DNA from: Shewanella jiangmenensis
GTDB taxonomy: Bacteria; Pseudomonadota; Gammaproteobacteria; Enterobacterales; Shewanellaceae
NCBI RefSeq assembly: GCF_018596335.1
Contig: NZ_JAHEPS010000004.1
Coordinates: forward strand, 124,001 to 188,000
DNA: 64,000 nucleotides
Reading direction: 5' to 3'
The notes beneath the pieces were generated by a model. It saw nothing but the letters and a program-made list of their open reading frames with translations, did no database searches and was not told where the DNA came from. This document shows positions 1-8,850 of this stretch, piece by piece (position 1 is the first letter of the stretch; each line of letters begins with the position of its first letter). A program made the position numbers and the translations under genes.

Positions 1-1275
1 AAAGAAGATTTGGACTTTCACCCGTTTCCTTACGTAAGTCAGGCCAAAGGGGTATACAACTATTCGGCCTCGGCGCAAAACACCGCCATTTATGGCCTAA
101 AAGCGGTGCTTGAATCTGAGCTTGCCGACAGTCTTAAGCTCACCTGGGGCGTGGACTGGGATAAAGAAAGTTTTGACTCGGATCAGATGAGTTTTGACCT
201 CACCGCCGCCAACCAAAGCGGCGGCTTGGTGATGCGCGAGCTGTTCAGTACCGGCCGCTACGTCGATTTTAGCGTGGAGTCGGTTGCGGCGTTTGTGCAA
301 AGTAGCTGGGATATCAACAGCTTTCTGCTGCTGAATGGCGGCTACCGTTATCAGCAGATGGAAAACAGCGTCGATGACTTTATCGGTTTCAACCAGCAGG
401 TGGCGATTGCCTCCGGCAAAGCCCCGGGCGCCGATGCCATCCAGGGCGGCAGCACCGACTACAACGTCGGGCTGGTGAATCTGGGTCTTGTTGCCAAACT
501 CAGTGACGATCAGCAGCTGTGGCTGTCGTACTCAGAGGGGTTTGAGCTGCCGGATCTGTCCAAATACTATGGCCGAGGCAGCTACAAGGCCGATGCCGAT
601 GGCTACCTGCGCTTGCAAAACAGCATCAATATCAACGACACCCGATTGGATGGCATTAAAACCGACTCGATGGAGCTTGGCTGGCGTTATATGGCGAGCG
701 CTTGGCAGGCACAGGCCAGCGCCTATTATGCCGAGTCGGACAAGGTGATTGAGGTCAACAGCAAAGACCTGACCATTAACGTAAAAGATCAGCCCAAGCG
801 CAGCTACGGACTGGAAGCCCAGCTTAACTTCAACATCAGCAGCGACTGGCTGGCGGGCACCAACCTGCATCTGGTGAAAAGCGAAGTGAAAAACGACGCC
901 AGCTGGATTGATGAGACGGTGACCTATGCTTCGCCCTCCAAGGCAACGGCCTTTATTGCCTGGGAAGCAAACGAGTTCAAGCTGAGGCTGCAGGCCGAGC
1001 ACAGTTTCAGCGCCGAGTCGGCTTATCGCTTCAAGACTACAGATGGCCTTGTAAGCGAGCTTGAAAGTTACACCACGCTGGATTTACTGGGCTCGGTGGC
1101 GCTGCCGGTGGGCACCTTAAGTTACGGCATCGAAAACCTGCTCGATGAAGACTACAGCACCCTTTGGGGCCAGCGGGCGGTGTATTTCTACAGCCCGACC
1201 TACGGCCCGGAGGCGATGTTTGACTACCATGGCCGTGGCCGCACCTTTGCCCTGAGTTATTCTCTCGGCTGGTAA
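1..1275 (+). CDS. TonB-dependent outer-membrane receptor, C-terminal part (5' end outside window)
   Basis: The reading frame is open from base 1, so this is the C-terminal 424 or so residues of a larger protein. The sequence has alternating hydrophobic and polar strands, frequent aromatic residues, and a late segment NLLDEDYSTLWGQ typical of the last strands of TonB-dependent siderophore or iron-complex receptors. It ends in Trp, the terminal aromatic recognised by the BAM machinery. The plug domain and TonB box lie upstream and cannot be seen, so the ligand cannot be named. A strong hairpin follows directly after the stop codon. The family call is firm; the substrate is unknown. Confidence 0.85.
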   Translation, partial: KEDLDFHPFPYVSQAKGVYNYSASAQNTAIYGLKAVLESELADSLKLTWGVDWDKESFDSDQMSFDLTAANQSGGLVMRELFSTGRYVDFSVESVAAFVQSSWDINSFLLLNGGYRYQQMENSVDDFIGFNQQVAIASGKAPGADAIQGGSTDYNVGLVNLGLVAKLSDDQQLWLSYSEGFELPDLSKYYGRGSYKADADGYLRLQNSININDTRLDGIKTDSMELGWRYMASAWQAQASAYYAESDKVIEVNSKDLTINVKDQPKRSYGLEAQLNFNISSDWLAGTNLHLVKSEVKNDASWIDETVTYASPSKATAFIAWEANEFKLRLQAEHSFSAESAYRFKTTDGLVSELESYTTLDLLGSVALPVGTLSYGIENLLDEDYSTLWGQRAVYFYSPTYGPEAMFDYHGRGRTFALSYSLGW

Positions 1276-1287
1276 CCCTGATAGTGT

Positions 1288-1318
1288 TAAAAAAGCGCCG
1301 CGATGCGGCGCTTTTTTA
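1288..1318. terminator. Bidirectional intrinsic terminator between the receptor and the acylase gene
   Basis: A GC-rich stem (GCGCCGC / GCGGCGC, loop GAT) is flanked by an A-run on the left and a T-run on the right. It can therefore end transcription from the receptor gene on + and from the convergent hydrolase gene on -. Confidence 0.85.
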
Positions 1319-1341
1319 TTGGCTGCGGTTTAGGCCTGCCG

Positions 1342-3627
1342 CTATTGAGGCATAAGCTCCAATTTATGCACGGCCTTACCGGGCAGCAGCGGCGTGGGCG
1401 TGTGGTTGGCGTAATCATCAAAGCCGAGGCGATAGAAAGGCGACAGCGGATGCTCCGACTGGCCGCCCGGCAGCATCAGAATGCCGTCCTGCTCGCGGCC
1501 GGGCTGCACCACAAAGCGCTGCGATGCACCGAAGGCGGCGGTTTGCACCGCAGGCTCGTGCTTGCCGCCAAATCCTGCAACCACAGGCATATCGAGCAGC
1601 GGCGACAGGAAAGGCATTTGCTTACTGAAAGGGTGCTGCACCTTAAGGGCGTTAACCTTACCCCAGTTCAGAGTGCTGATGTCGTCGCCCTTACCGTGCT
1701 CGGCCAGTAGCTTGGTGCGGCTGCCTAGGTACACATTTACCAGCAGCGCCTGCCAGTCGGCATTGCCGGCCGGCAGCCAGGCCGCTGGCTGTTGTTCAAG
1801 CAATTGCCAGGCGGCAACTTCGAGTGGGCCCTTAATGGTCGACAGGCTCAGGTCCTGCTTGGCAAGTTCGGTTTGCAGCGGCGCAAACAGTGTATCGAGC
1901 AGCGCCTCACGGAAACTGTGCACCAGTGAATAACCCACAGAATCGGCGCAGGCACAGGCGCCCCAGTTCTCCAGCGCTTTAATGTCGTCGGCAAATTCGT
2001 CCGGTGCCTGCTTCAGGCTGCCAAGCAGCAGCGTTTGCCAGCGGCTCATAAACAGCGCGCGGTTATCCAGCTGCATGGCGAGAAAGTCCTGTTCGGTGAA
2101 ATTGTCTTTGGCGAGCAGGTTATCCCGTATTTGCACCGCGCGGCTGCCGATGGCGTAGCCGCCATTGCCAAAACGCGGGTTGTCGGATGCCGACAGTACC
2201 CGGCTGTTGGCGCTCCAAAGCCTGTGGTTGGATGGGTTTTTCACCAGAGGAACATCGGTCATGGGCGAGCGCCATCCGCCACTGTGCCAGTTATCGGCGC
2301 TGATGGCGGTCTCACTTGGGTTGCTGCGGGACGGCAGGGCGCCGGTAAGGCGCCAAGCGGCATTGCCGCTTGCATCCACAATCAGCATATTTTGCGCGGG
2401 GATACCTGCGCTTTGCGTGAGTTGCAATCCTTCATCCACGCTCTTTGCCGTTTCCAGCGCCATCAGCGACAGATTGACCGCATACGGGCTGTGGGCGACC
2501 CACGACAGCGCATAATCCTGATTACCCAGGGATTTAACCGGGCCAAAGCGCGACAGCTTAAGCGGCATGTCTTTGCCTTCGCCGCTGCTTTCAAGGCGCT
2601 CAGTCTGGGTTTGCACCGCTTCGTCTTTCTCAAGCTTTACCCAATCGGCCGTGTCGGTGTAACCGTTGGTAAAGCCCCAGGCGATGTGGCCGTTGCTGCC
2701 AACTACAATCACAGGCGCGCCCGGCAGGCTGACGCCGGTAATGCGCTGGGGCTTGCCCGCGTGCGGGTAATTGAGCTGTGCCCGATACCAGATGATGGGC
2801 ACGGCAAGCCCAAGATGCATGTCGTCCGACAGCATGGCGTGGCCACTTTGGGTTAACTCCCCGCTGACCGCCCAATTGTTGCTGCCTTTAATCGGCTCAT
2901 CGCCAATGGCGTTTGCTGCGACGGCCATCGGCGCAAACGCTGGCGCCTGCAGGGTTGGTGTAGGCAGCAGGCTTGCATCCAGCGCGGCCTGCAGCGGGTC
3001 GTTTTGGCTGACAAAGGCGAGCATCTCGCTGCCAAACTGCTGCTTGATGGCTTCGAGTACCAGTTCACGGCGGAAGGTGGCGTTTTGCAAATCAAGGTAC
3101 ATGGAGAAAATGGCGAGCAGGCTGTCTTCACTCTGCCACGGCAAGGGGGCGCTGCGGGTCAGTAAATACTCAAAACCGCGCACGTTTTGCCTATCCAGTG
3201 CGCTGTTTACCCCACGGGCATAGGCATCAAGCACAGCGCGGTCGCGCTCTGGCAGGGTCGCAAGAATTGCTTTGGCGCGGGCTCGGAACTGATGAAAGCG
3301 GTTGCGCTCATCGAGCTTCAGGGCGCCGTCGCCAAAAAGTTCGGCAAGTTCGCCGGCGGCGTTACGCCGAAGCAGATCCATTTGGAAAAAGCGGTCCTGA
3401 CCGTGGGCAAACCCAAGGCCAAAGGCGGCATCTTCACGGCTGTCGGCAAAAATGACCGCCGCACCAAGACTGTCGCGCTCCAGCGACACCGGCGCGCCAA
3501 TGCCCTTGGTTTCAAGTTTACCGTCAAGGTTTGGCAGGCTGGCACTGAGCACCAGATACAGCGCGATACCCGCCACTGCCAGCAGTAACAGCAGCCATTT
3601 AACGAGGGTTAAGGATTTTTTGAGCAT
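1342..3627 (-). CDS. Penicillin acylase family protein (Ntn hydrolase precursor)
   Basis: This 761-residue protein has an N-terminal hydrophobic helix (residues about 8-30) that acts as a signal or membrane anchor. It then has the penicillin-amidase architecture: an alpha segment (GFAHGQDRFFQMD, about 71-84), and the autocatalytic site GSNNW at residues 248-252, where Ser249 would become the N-terminal nucleophile of the beta chain after self-cleavage. Members cut amide bonds in beta-lactams, acyl-homoserine lactones or other N-acyl compounds; the substrate cannot be read from sequence. It begins 11 bases after the stop of the upstream LysR gene on the same strand, so the two probably share a transcript. 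The enzyme would act in the periplasm. Family assignment is strong. Confidence 0.9.
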   Translation of the reverse strand: MLKKSLTLVKWLLLLLAVAGIALYLVLSASLPNLDGKLETKGIGAPVSLERDSLGAAVIFADSREDAAFGLGFAHGQDRFFQMDLLRRNAAGELAELFGDGALKLDERNRFHQFRARAKAILATLPERDRAVLDAYARGVNSALDRQNVRGFEYLLTRSAPLPWQSEDSLLAIFSMYLDLQNATFRRELVLEAIKQQFGSEMLAFVSQNDPLQAALDASLLPTPTLQAPAFAPMAVAANAIGDEPIKGSNNWAVSGELTQSGHAMLSDDMHLGLAVPIIWYRAQLNYPHAGKPQRITGVSLPGAPVIVVGSNGHIAWGFTNGYTDTADWVKLEKDEAVQTQTERLESSGEGKDMPLKLSRFGPVKSLGNQDYALSWVAHSPYAVNLSLMALETAKSVDEGLQLTQSAGIPAQNMLIVDASGNAAWRLTGALPSRSNPSETAISADNWHSGGWRSPMTDVPLVKNPSNHRLWSANSRVLSASDNPRFGNGGYAIGSRAVQIRDNLLAKDNFTEQDFLAMQLDNRALFMSRWQTLLLGSLKQAPDEFADDIKALENWGACACADSVGYSLVHSFREALLDTLFAPLQTELAKQDLSLSTIKGPLEVAAWQLLEQQPAAWLPAGNADWQALLVNVYLGSRTKLLAEHGKGDDISTLNWGKVNALKVQHPFSKQMPFLSPLLDMPVVAGFGGKHEPAVQTAAFGASQRFVVQPGREQDGILMLPGGQSEHPLSPFYRLGFDDYANHTPTPLLPGKAVHKLELMPQ

Positions 3628-3638
3628 GATAGCGCCTG

Positions 3639-4550
3639 TCAGCCGAGCAGATGGGAGCCGGCTTGTTCCTTAAGCCAGTCGATGAAATGTTTAACCCGCT
3701 GCTGATCCCTTGCGCCCTCGGCCACAGTGACCGAATACCCGGCGCCCGGCAGCACTTTTTCCGGCAGACAAGGCTTGAGCCAGCCCTGTTCAACCTGTGC
3801 CGATACCAGCAGCGAACTGGTAAGAGCCAGCCCCTGACCGGCGAGGCAGGCCTGCAGCAGCTGATCTTCTCTATCAAATTCAATCAGCTGGGGCTCACGA
3901 AACTTGCCATGCAGTTGCTGCCATTCATCCCAGCAGGCCTGAATGCCAATCTGAGCCGTGGCTGGACCGTGGCGGCGTACATGCATCAGGGTTTGTTGAC
4001 TATGTTTGCGTTGCAGATAAGCGGGGCTGGCAAAAACCCCCAGGGTTTCACCAAGCAGAATCGCGCCCGCGCTTTGGCTGTCACTGCCCGGGCTTTCACT
4101 GCCTGAGCTTTCTCTGCCTGCCGCGCGGCTTATGATGATATCGGCCTCTTTGGCAGCCGGTGTGTCGGACTGGCTGACCGACACTTCAATCTCGGGAAAA
4201 CGGCGCTGAAAATAGGGCAGCCGCTGGGCGAGCCACAAGGCGGCGAATCCCGGCGCGGCGCAGATGCTGAGGCTTTGGTTGCCGACACCGAGTTGGCCCA
4301 GGGTTTGGTCGAGCTGGCGCAGCACCCGCTGGCAGCTGTCAAACAGGGTTTGCCCGGCAAGGGTCAGTTCTACCGCGCGGGTGTGGCGAATAAACAGCGA
4401 CAAATTGAGCTGGGTTTCGAGATTGCGTATTTGATGAGAAACCGCAGTGGGGGTGAGCTCAAGCTCTTTGGCTGCGAGTTTGAAGCTGAGGTGACGGGCC
4501 GCGGCCTCAAACACCCTCAGCCCGTTTAAGGATGGCAGATGTGCAAACAT
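3639..4550 (-). CDS. LysR-family transcriptional regulator, GcvA/AmpR-like
   Basis: The N-terminal winged helix-turn-helix is typical of the GcvA/AmpR branch: LPSLNGLRVFEAAARHLSF, then AAKELELTPTAVSHQIRNLE (residues about 27-46). A periplasmic-binding-protein-like effector domain follows from about residue 90. Length (303 aa) is normal. Most LysR genes are divergent from their target, but this one runs in the same direction as the acylase gene and ends 11 bases before it, so it probably controls its own operon. The upstream 60 bases contain GCGATAG and CTATCGC as distant inverted arms that could be part of an operator. The effector is unknown. Confidence 0.9.
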   Translation of the reverse strand: MFAHLPSLNGLRVFEAAARHLSFKLAAKELELTPTAVSHQIRNLETQLNLSLFIRHTRAVELTLAGQTLFDSCQRVLRQLDQTLGQLGVGNQSLSICAAPGFAALWLAQRLPYFQRRFPEIEVSVSQSDTPAAKEADIIISRAAGRESSGSESPGSDSQSAGAILLGETLGVFASPAYLQRKHSQQTLMHVRRHGPATAQIGIQACWDEWQQLHGKFREPQLIEFDREDQLLQACLAGQGLALTSSLLVSAQVEQGWLKPCLPEKVLPGAGYSVTVAEGARDQQRVKHFIDWLKEQAGSHLLG

Positions 4551-4642
4551 GGCGATAGATGAAATTTTGGATGGCGTAAAATTGATTTTGCTATCCAGTG
4601 ATTGGAATGTCTATCGCAATAAATAATAAAAATTCATTTATA

Positions 4643-4666
4643 AAGGCTCTGGAAACTCAGAGCCTT
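4643..4666 (-). terminator. Hairpin downstream of the YqaE-like gene
   Basis: A perfect 9-bp inverted repeat (AAGGCTCTG / CAGAGCCTT, 6-base loop) lies just past the stop codon of the small membrane-protein gene. On the minus strand it is followed by a T-rich but interrupted tract, so it is a moderate terminator. Confidence 0.5.
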
Positions 4667-4676
4667 GGATGGGCGG

Positions 4677-4844
4677 TTAGTCTTTGGTGATGACCCAAAT
4701 GGCGTGCAACACGCCCGGAAGCAAGAAAAACAGGCACAGAATGATGTTGATCAGCAGCTGTTTGCCTGCGCCTTCTTTTAAAAATACGCCGACCGGCGGT
4801 AGCAGAATGGCGATAATCACCAGCAGTAACTTATTGGTATCCAT
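4677..4844 (-). CDS. YqaE/Pmp3 family small membrane protein
   Basis: A 55-codon gene starts MDTNKLLLVIIAILLPPVGV and ends HAIWVITKD. It has two hydrophobic helices (residues about 5-22 and 30-52) separated by a short polar turn (KEGAGKQ). The LLPPVGVFL block and the paired-helix layout are the hallmarks of the Pmp3/YqaE family, small inner-membrane proteins often tied to salt, cold or membrane-potential stress. An AAGGAG ribosome-binding site lies 6 bases before the ATG. The gene is monocistronic, divergent from the diguanylate cyclase gene and followed by a hairpin. The cellular role in this organism is not known. Confidence 0.85.
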   Translation of the reverse strand: MDTNKLLLVIIAILLPPVGVFLKEGAGKQLLINIILCLFFLLPGVLHAIWVITKD

Positions 4845-4975
4845 GACTTCTCCTTGAGGACGATTTTGGAACTAACTTCGCAAGCCTGCGGGCAAATGGC
4901 AAGTCCAATGACTAAAATCTGACAATCGGGTTACTGAATGCGCTTTGGCGCTCAGGCAAAAGTTGAACCTATTTT

Positions 4976-6163
4976 ATGGATATTCAGGCAAAGCTGCTGA
5001 TTGAGGTGATCATTCTGTTCACGGGCATAAGCTCGTTGGCCTGGGCTATGCTTGCCGGCCCGATGACGATTGCCCCCCAGGCCTGCTGGCGTTATTCGGC
5101 CGCCAACGCACTGCTGATGCTTGGGCTGGTGCTTAACAGCCTACGTGATGGCAGTGCGAGCTATATCGCCTGGTTTGGTGCCGACATAGTGCTGCTGTCG
5201 GGCATGGTGCTGCTGCGGCTTGGCACTGTGTTTTTGTTTCGCTTGCCGCTTAACTTCCGCCCCGATTTGCTTATCTGGCTTGGCGCGGCGGCTACCATGC
5301 TGGTTGTGCCGCCGGAAATTAAATCCCAGGCTTACCTGGGCGCTGTGTTCTCGATTGCGGCGTCGATTTTGTTTGCCCGTCTGGCGCACACCACCTATCA
5401 GGGCCTGCTGCCAAGTGCAGGGCCACGGTTATCCCTTTTGCTGGTGGCGCCTTTGATTGTGGCGTCGTTGTCGTTCTTCGCCCGTTTAGTGGTGATTTTG
5501 GTGCTCGAGAACCCGGAAGACAGATTTATTTCGATTCAGACCGCCGAGGCGGTTCCCATGCTGTGGTTCTATTTGGTGCTGACCATTTCCATCAATGTGT
5601 TGGCTATCGGCAATGCGCTGTCGCGTCTTATTCAAAAGATCCGTCTGCTTGCCGATAAGGATGTGCTGACCGGGCTTTGGAACCGACGCAGTGCTGAGCA
5701 TTCCCTGATGCAGTTACACCATAAGTGGCAGCGCGGTGGGGAGGGCTTTGCTGTGGTGCTGCTGGATTTGGATCACTTTAAGCAAATCAACGATAACTTC
5801 GGTCATCAGGCGGGTGATGCGGCGCTGCGCCAGGCTGCGCTGCTGATGAAGTCGACGCTCCGGGAGAGCGACATCCTGTGTCGATTTGGCGGCGAAGAGT
5901 TTTTGGTGATTTTGCCGGGGGTCAGTATCAAGCAGGCGCATCAGGTCGCAGAAAAGCTGCGTCTGTGTTTGGCATCGAGGGCACTGCGCTGGGATGATCA
6001 GGATATTCCGCTCAGTGCCAGCTTTGGTTTTGCCGCAATCAGCCCGGGTTTGAATATTTCGCAGCTGCTGTGCGCCGCCGATCAGGCCATGTATCAGGCC
6101 AAGGCGCAGGGGCGTAATAGGGTGGTGGAAGCAGGCGTCGCGCCGCTGCCGCCGTCAGGTTAA
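4976..6163 (+). CDS. Membrane-bound diguanylate cyclase (GGDEF)
   Basis: The protein has 395 residues. The first 220 or so residues are mostly hydrophobic and hold about six or seven membrane helices without a recognised sensor family. The C-terminal GGDEF domain starts at about LTGLWNRRS, has the metal-binding block DLDHFKQINDNFGH, and carries the active-site form GGEEF, which is catalytically competent. An RESD sequence five residues before GGEEF matches the RxxD inhibitory I-site, so product inhibition by c-di-GMP is expected. It should make c-di-GMP from GTP at the inner membrane in response to an unknown signal. It ends base-to-base against the convergent pseudouridine synthase gene. Confidence 0.92.
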   Translation: MDIQAKLLIEVIILFTGISSLAWAMLAGPMTIAPQACWRYSAANALLMLGLVLNSLRDGSASYIAWFGADIVLLSGMVLLRLGTVFLFRLPLNFRPDLLIWLGAAATMLVVPPEIKSQAYLGAVFSIAASILFARLAHTTYQGLLPSAGPRLSLLLVAPLIVASLSFFARLVVILVLENPEDRFISIQTAEAVPMLWFYLVLTISINVLAIGNALSRLIQKIRLLADKDVLTGLWNRRSAEHSLMQLHHKWQRGGEGFAVVLLDLDHFKQINDNFGHQAGDAALRQAALLMKSTLRESDILCRFGGEEFLVILPGVSIKQAHQVAEKLRLCLASRALRWDDQDIPLSASFGFAAISPGLNISQLLCAADQAMYQAKAQGRNRVVEAGVAPLPPSG

Positions 6164-6838
6164 TTATGGCTTGGGCCAGTCAAGGGTGGCGGGCGATAAC
6201 CACTCGCCGTTAAGCAGCATGGTCAATGCCGGCAGTTGAAACAGGCTGCCAAATTCAGGCGCTGAGCCAAACTGGTAGGATTGGCCGCGAAACTCAAACT
6301 GCAGTTGCCAGGCATGCAGATAACCGCGATCGGATAATTCTCCGCCATAGAGTTCATCGCCGAGAATGGGGGTGCCCAGGCTTGCCAGCGCGACCCGCAG
6401 CTGATGGGTTTTGCCACTGAGCGGCTTGAGTAAATAAGCGCGCAGGCCCTCATCCACCGAGGCGGAAAAAAACTGGGTCACGGCCGGGTTGTCCATGGTG
6501 CGCAAAAGTTTGTATTGGCTGCGGCGGGATTTGGCCATGTCACCGGCGATTTTCCCTTGTTTTTTCTTAGGCTTGCCCTTGGCTAGCGCCAGATAATACT
6601 TCTGCACCCTGTGGTTGGAAAAAAGCTCGGTAAAGTCGGCGGCGGCCGCACTGGACTTGGCAAGAATAATCAGCCCTGATGTCAGGGTGTCGAGCCGGTG
6701 CACCGCATAAAGCTTAAGCCCCAGCGCGGCCTCGGCGCTCGCCACCACACCGGCGCTGCCATCCTGACTGTGAAAATGCACGCCCGGCGCCTTATCTATC
6801 ACGATAAAGTTGGCATCATCATGGATGAGCTTAAACAT
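6164..6838 (-). CDS. RluA-type RNA pseudouridine synthase
   Basis: This 224-residue protein carries the family signature HRLDTLTSGLIILAK with the catalytic Asp at residue 50, and a later HQLRVALASLGTPILGDELYGG block, both diagnostic of the RluA/RsuA superfamily. It lacks an S4 domain, as expected for a short single-domain member. The target (rRNA or tRNA site) cannot be assigned. It starts 3 bases after the stop of the histidine kinase gene on the same strand, so it is probably the last gene of the ygiW-pepSY-regulator-kinase operon. That is an odd partner for a two-component system, and it may simply ride on the transcript. Confidence 0.9.
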   Translation of the reverse strand: MFKLIHDDANFIVIDKAPGVHFHSQDGSAGVVASAEAALGLKLYAVHRLDTLTSGLIILAKSSAAAADFTELFSNHRVQKYYLALAKGKPKKKQGKIAGDMAKSRRSQYKLLRTMDNPAVTQFFSASVDEGLRAYLLKPLSGKTHQLRVALASLGTPILGDELYGGELSDRGYLHAWQLQFEFRGQSYQFGSAPEFGSLFQLPALTMLLNGEWLSPATLDWPKP

Positions 6839-6841
6839 AAC

Positions 6842-8155
6842 TTATTGAAATCCGATTATGACCCGCAGGCCCGGCTGGTTGTCTTCGAGGCTGATTTTGG
6901 CCTGATGGCGCGATAGTATCGCCTTTACCATCGACAGACCAAGCCCGGTGCCCTGATGATGGCGGCTGGGGTCGAGCCGCACCAGGCGCTCGAATACCCG
7001 CTCACGGCTTTCGGCAGGAATGCCGGGGCCATTATCGCTTATCACCACTTCGCGGCCATTCTGGCGGATGTGAATCGCCGCGCCGTCGCCGGCATACTTG
7101 ATGGCGTTATCCACCAGATTGAACAGGGCCTGAAACAGCAAATACTTGTCGCCCTGCAGCACGCACGGCTGGCCAAGCGTCAGGTTCAGGGTCTGGCCAC
7201 GCTCTTCGGCCATGAGTTCGGCCATTTCTTTAAGATCGGTGCAAAGCTGCGACAGTTCCACATCCTGCAAATCCAGTTGCTGCTGGCCTTCTTCAATGCG
7301 GGTCAGCGACAGCATGGCGTCGAATGTTGCAAGGCAAAAATCCAGTTCTTCAATCAGTTGCTCGGCCTTTTCGGCCTGCTCTTCGCTGGGTTTGTCTTTG
7401 AGCTGCTCAAGGCCAATGCGCAGATGCGACAGCGGTGTGCGCAGGTCGTGGGCTATGTTGTCGGTGACGCCGCGCACCGCCTGCAGGTTGTCTTCGAGGG
7501 TATCGAGCACCCGGTTGAACTGCTTGGCCAGCATGTCGAACTCATCCTGACGCCAGCTGATGGGCAATCGGGTGTCGTAATGGCCGCGTTCAATCCGCTG
7601 GGCAAGGCGGTTGTATTGCACCAGTCGCCGTAAAATCGCCTTGGAAAACAAATAGCCCAGCGCCATGGTCAGCACTATGGTGAGGGTCATGGCGGTGACG
7701 GCGGCACGCAGGAATTTTTTAATCAGGGTCGCTAGCTGATCGGTTCGGGTGGCGATAAGCACAGGGCCGTAGCGGGTGATAACCAGGCCACCCGTGAGTA
7801 TGTGCAGCTTGTCTGGTCCACCGGAAAGGATCGGGAATTCAACGGTTTCTGGCAGAAGTGGTATGTCTTCCGGCATCAGGCTCAGGGAGCCGACGATATC
7901 GAAGCTGTTACGCCAGGCAACCAGCACGCTTTTGGGGTCGGCGGCGCGTATCTGTGCGGCAAAGCTTCGCCGGTCAACGGTTTGCGCCAGTTGGATGTAA
8001 CGCTGTTTTTCGGTTTCCAGATGCTGGTCTATCTGATGCTGCTGTTCATTCACCAGCTGGCGGTACAGGGTAAACAGCAGCGCGCCGGTGATCAGGGTCA
8101 CCAGCGCGGTAAAGATAAGGGTAATGCCCCAAATCGAGCTTTGATGAGGCTTAAT
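6842..8155 (-). CDS. Two-component sensor histidine kinase (start codon uncertain, probably non-ATG)
   Basis: The protein has an N-terminal helix, a periplasmic segment of about 110 residues, a second helix, a HAMP linker, then HisKA with the phospho-acceptor in IAHDLRTPLSH (His about 236). The ATPase domain shows NLVDNAIKYA, DNGPGIP and GTGLGLSMVKAI. It is the partner of the OmpR-type regulator just upstream. No ATG or GTG lies in frame before the first membrane helix. Candidates are ATT at 8155-8153, overlapping the regulator TAA by one base, CTG at 8179, and TTG at 8224 or 8257 (the last overlaps the regulator by about 107 bases). I chose ATT because it gives the usual length with translational coupling, but its ribosome-binding site is poor. 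Confidence 0.88.
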   Translation of the reverse strand: MKPHQSSIWGITLIFTALVTLITGALLFTLYRQLVNEQQHQIDQHLETEKQRYIQLAQTVDRRSFAAQIRAADPKSVLVAWRNSFDIVGSLSLMPEDIPLLPETVEFPILSGGPDKLHILTGGLVITRYGPVLIATRTDQLATLIKKFLRAAVTAMTLTIVLTMALGYLFSKAILRRLVQYNRLAQRIERGHYDTRLPISWRQDEFDMLAKQFNRVLDTLEDNLQAVRGVTDNIAHDLRTPLSHLRIGLEQLKDKPSEEQAEKAEQLIEELDFCLATFDAMLSLTRIEEGQQQLDLQDVELSQLCTDLKEMAELMAEERGQTLNLTLGQPCVLQGDKYLLFQALFNLVDNAIKYAGDGAAIHIRQNGREVVISDNGPGIPAESRERVFERLVRLDPSRHHQGTGLGLSMVKAILSRHQAKISLEDNQPGLRVIIGFQ

Positions 8156-8828
8156 GCCTTTGACGAAGACGATAACCAGCCCCCCGCACGGTTTCGATAA
8201 GCTCGCCGTGGCCCAGCTCTTCAAACTTGCGTCTGAGTTTGGCGATATGCACGTCAATCACGTTGGTGCGCGGGTCGAAGTGGTAGTCCCACACAGCTTC
8301 AAACAGCAAGGTGCGGCTGATGACCTGATTGGGGTGTTCCATCAGGTATTTGAGCAGTTGAAATTCTTTTGGCTGCAGCATCAGCTCCTGGCCGTCGAGG
8401 GTGACGTTGCGGGTCAGCAGCTCCATTTGCAGCGGTCCGGCCTGCAGGTGGGTTTGCACCGGCGCCGCCTGGCCGCGTGACACCAGAATTTCGGCGCGCA
8501 CCAGCAGCTCCGAGAAGGCAAAAGGCTTGGTCATGTAGTCGTCGCCGCCGCTGCGAAGCCCCTTAACCCGTTCATCCACATGGGACAGGGCCGACAGGAT
8601 AAGCACAGGAGTTTGATTGGCGTTGGCGCGCAGCGCCGCCAGCAAAGCCAGACCATCCAGGCCCGGCAGCATGCGGTCGAGAATAATCAGATCGTACTGG
8701 TTGCTGGTGGCCAGCAGCAGTCCCTGATGACCATCGGCGGCGGACTCAATATTGTGACCCTGCTCGGAAAAGCCTTTGACTATGTAATCAGAAGTGGTGG
8801 CGTCGTCTTCGACCAAGAGGACCTTCAT
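8151..8828 (-). CDS. OmpR/PhoB-family response regulator
   Basis: The protein has 225 residues. The receiver domain (about 1-115) has the acidic pocket EDD at 7-9, the phosphorylated Asp51 in IILDRMLP, and the switch Lys in DDYMTKPFAF. A C-terminal winged helix carries the PhoB-type block LQPKEFQLLKYLMEHPNQVISRT and ends GAGYRLRQRH. It should bind DNA when phosphorylated by the kinase encoded directly downstream. It sits downstream of a PepSY gene and a ygiW-like gene, a layout like the enterobacterial ygiW-qseBC locus, so metal, oxidative or envelope stress are plausible inputs. That input is inference. Confidence 0.92.
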   Translation of the reverse strand: MKVLLVEDDATTSDYIVKGFSEQGHNIESAADGHQGLLLATSNQYDLIILDRMLPGLDGLALLAALRANANQTPVLILSALSHVDERVKGLRSGGDDYMTKPFAFSELLVRAEILVSRGQAAPVQTHLQAGPLQMELLTRNVTLDGQELMLQPKEFQLLKYLMEHPNQVISRTLLFEAVWDYHFDPRTNVIDVHIAKLRRKFEELGHGELIETVRGAGYRLRQRH

Positions 8829-8850
8829 GGTTGCTCCTTAACCGCGGGTG

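Noticed and set aside
2035..2856. 273-codon + strand frame opposite the acylase gene
   Set aside because: No domain, no ribosome-binding site, and it lies wholly inside a well-supported gene.
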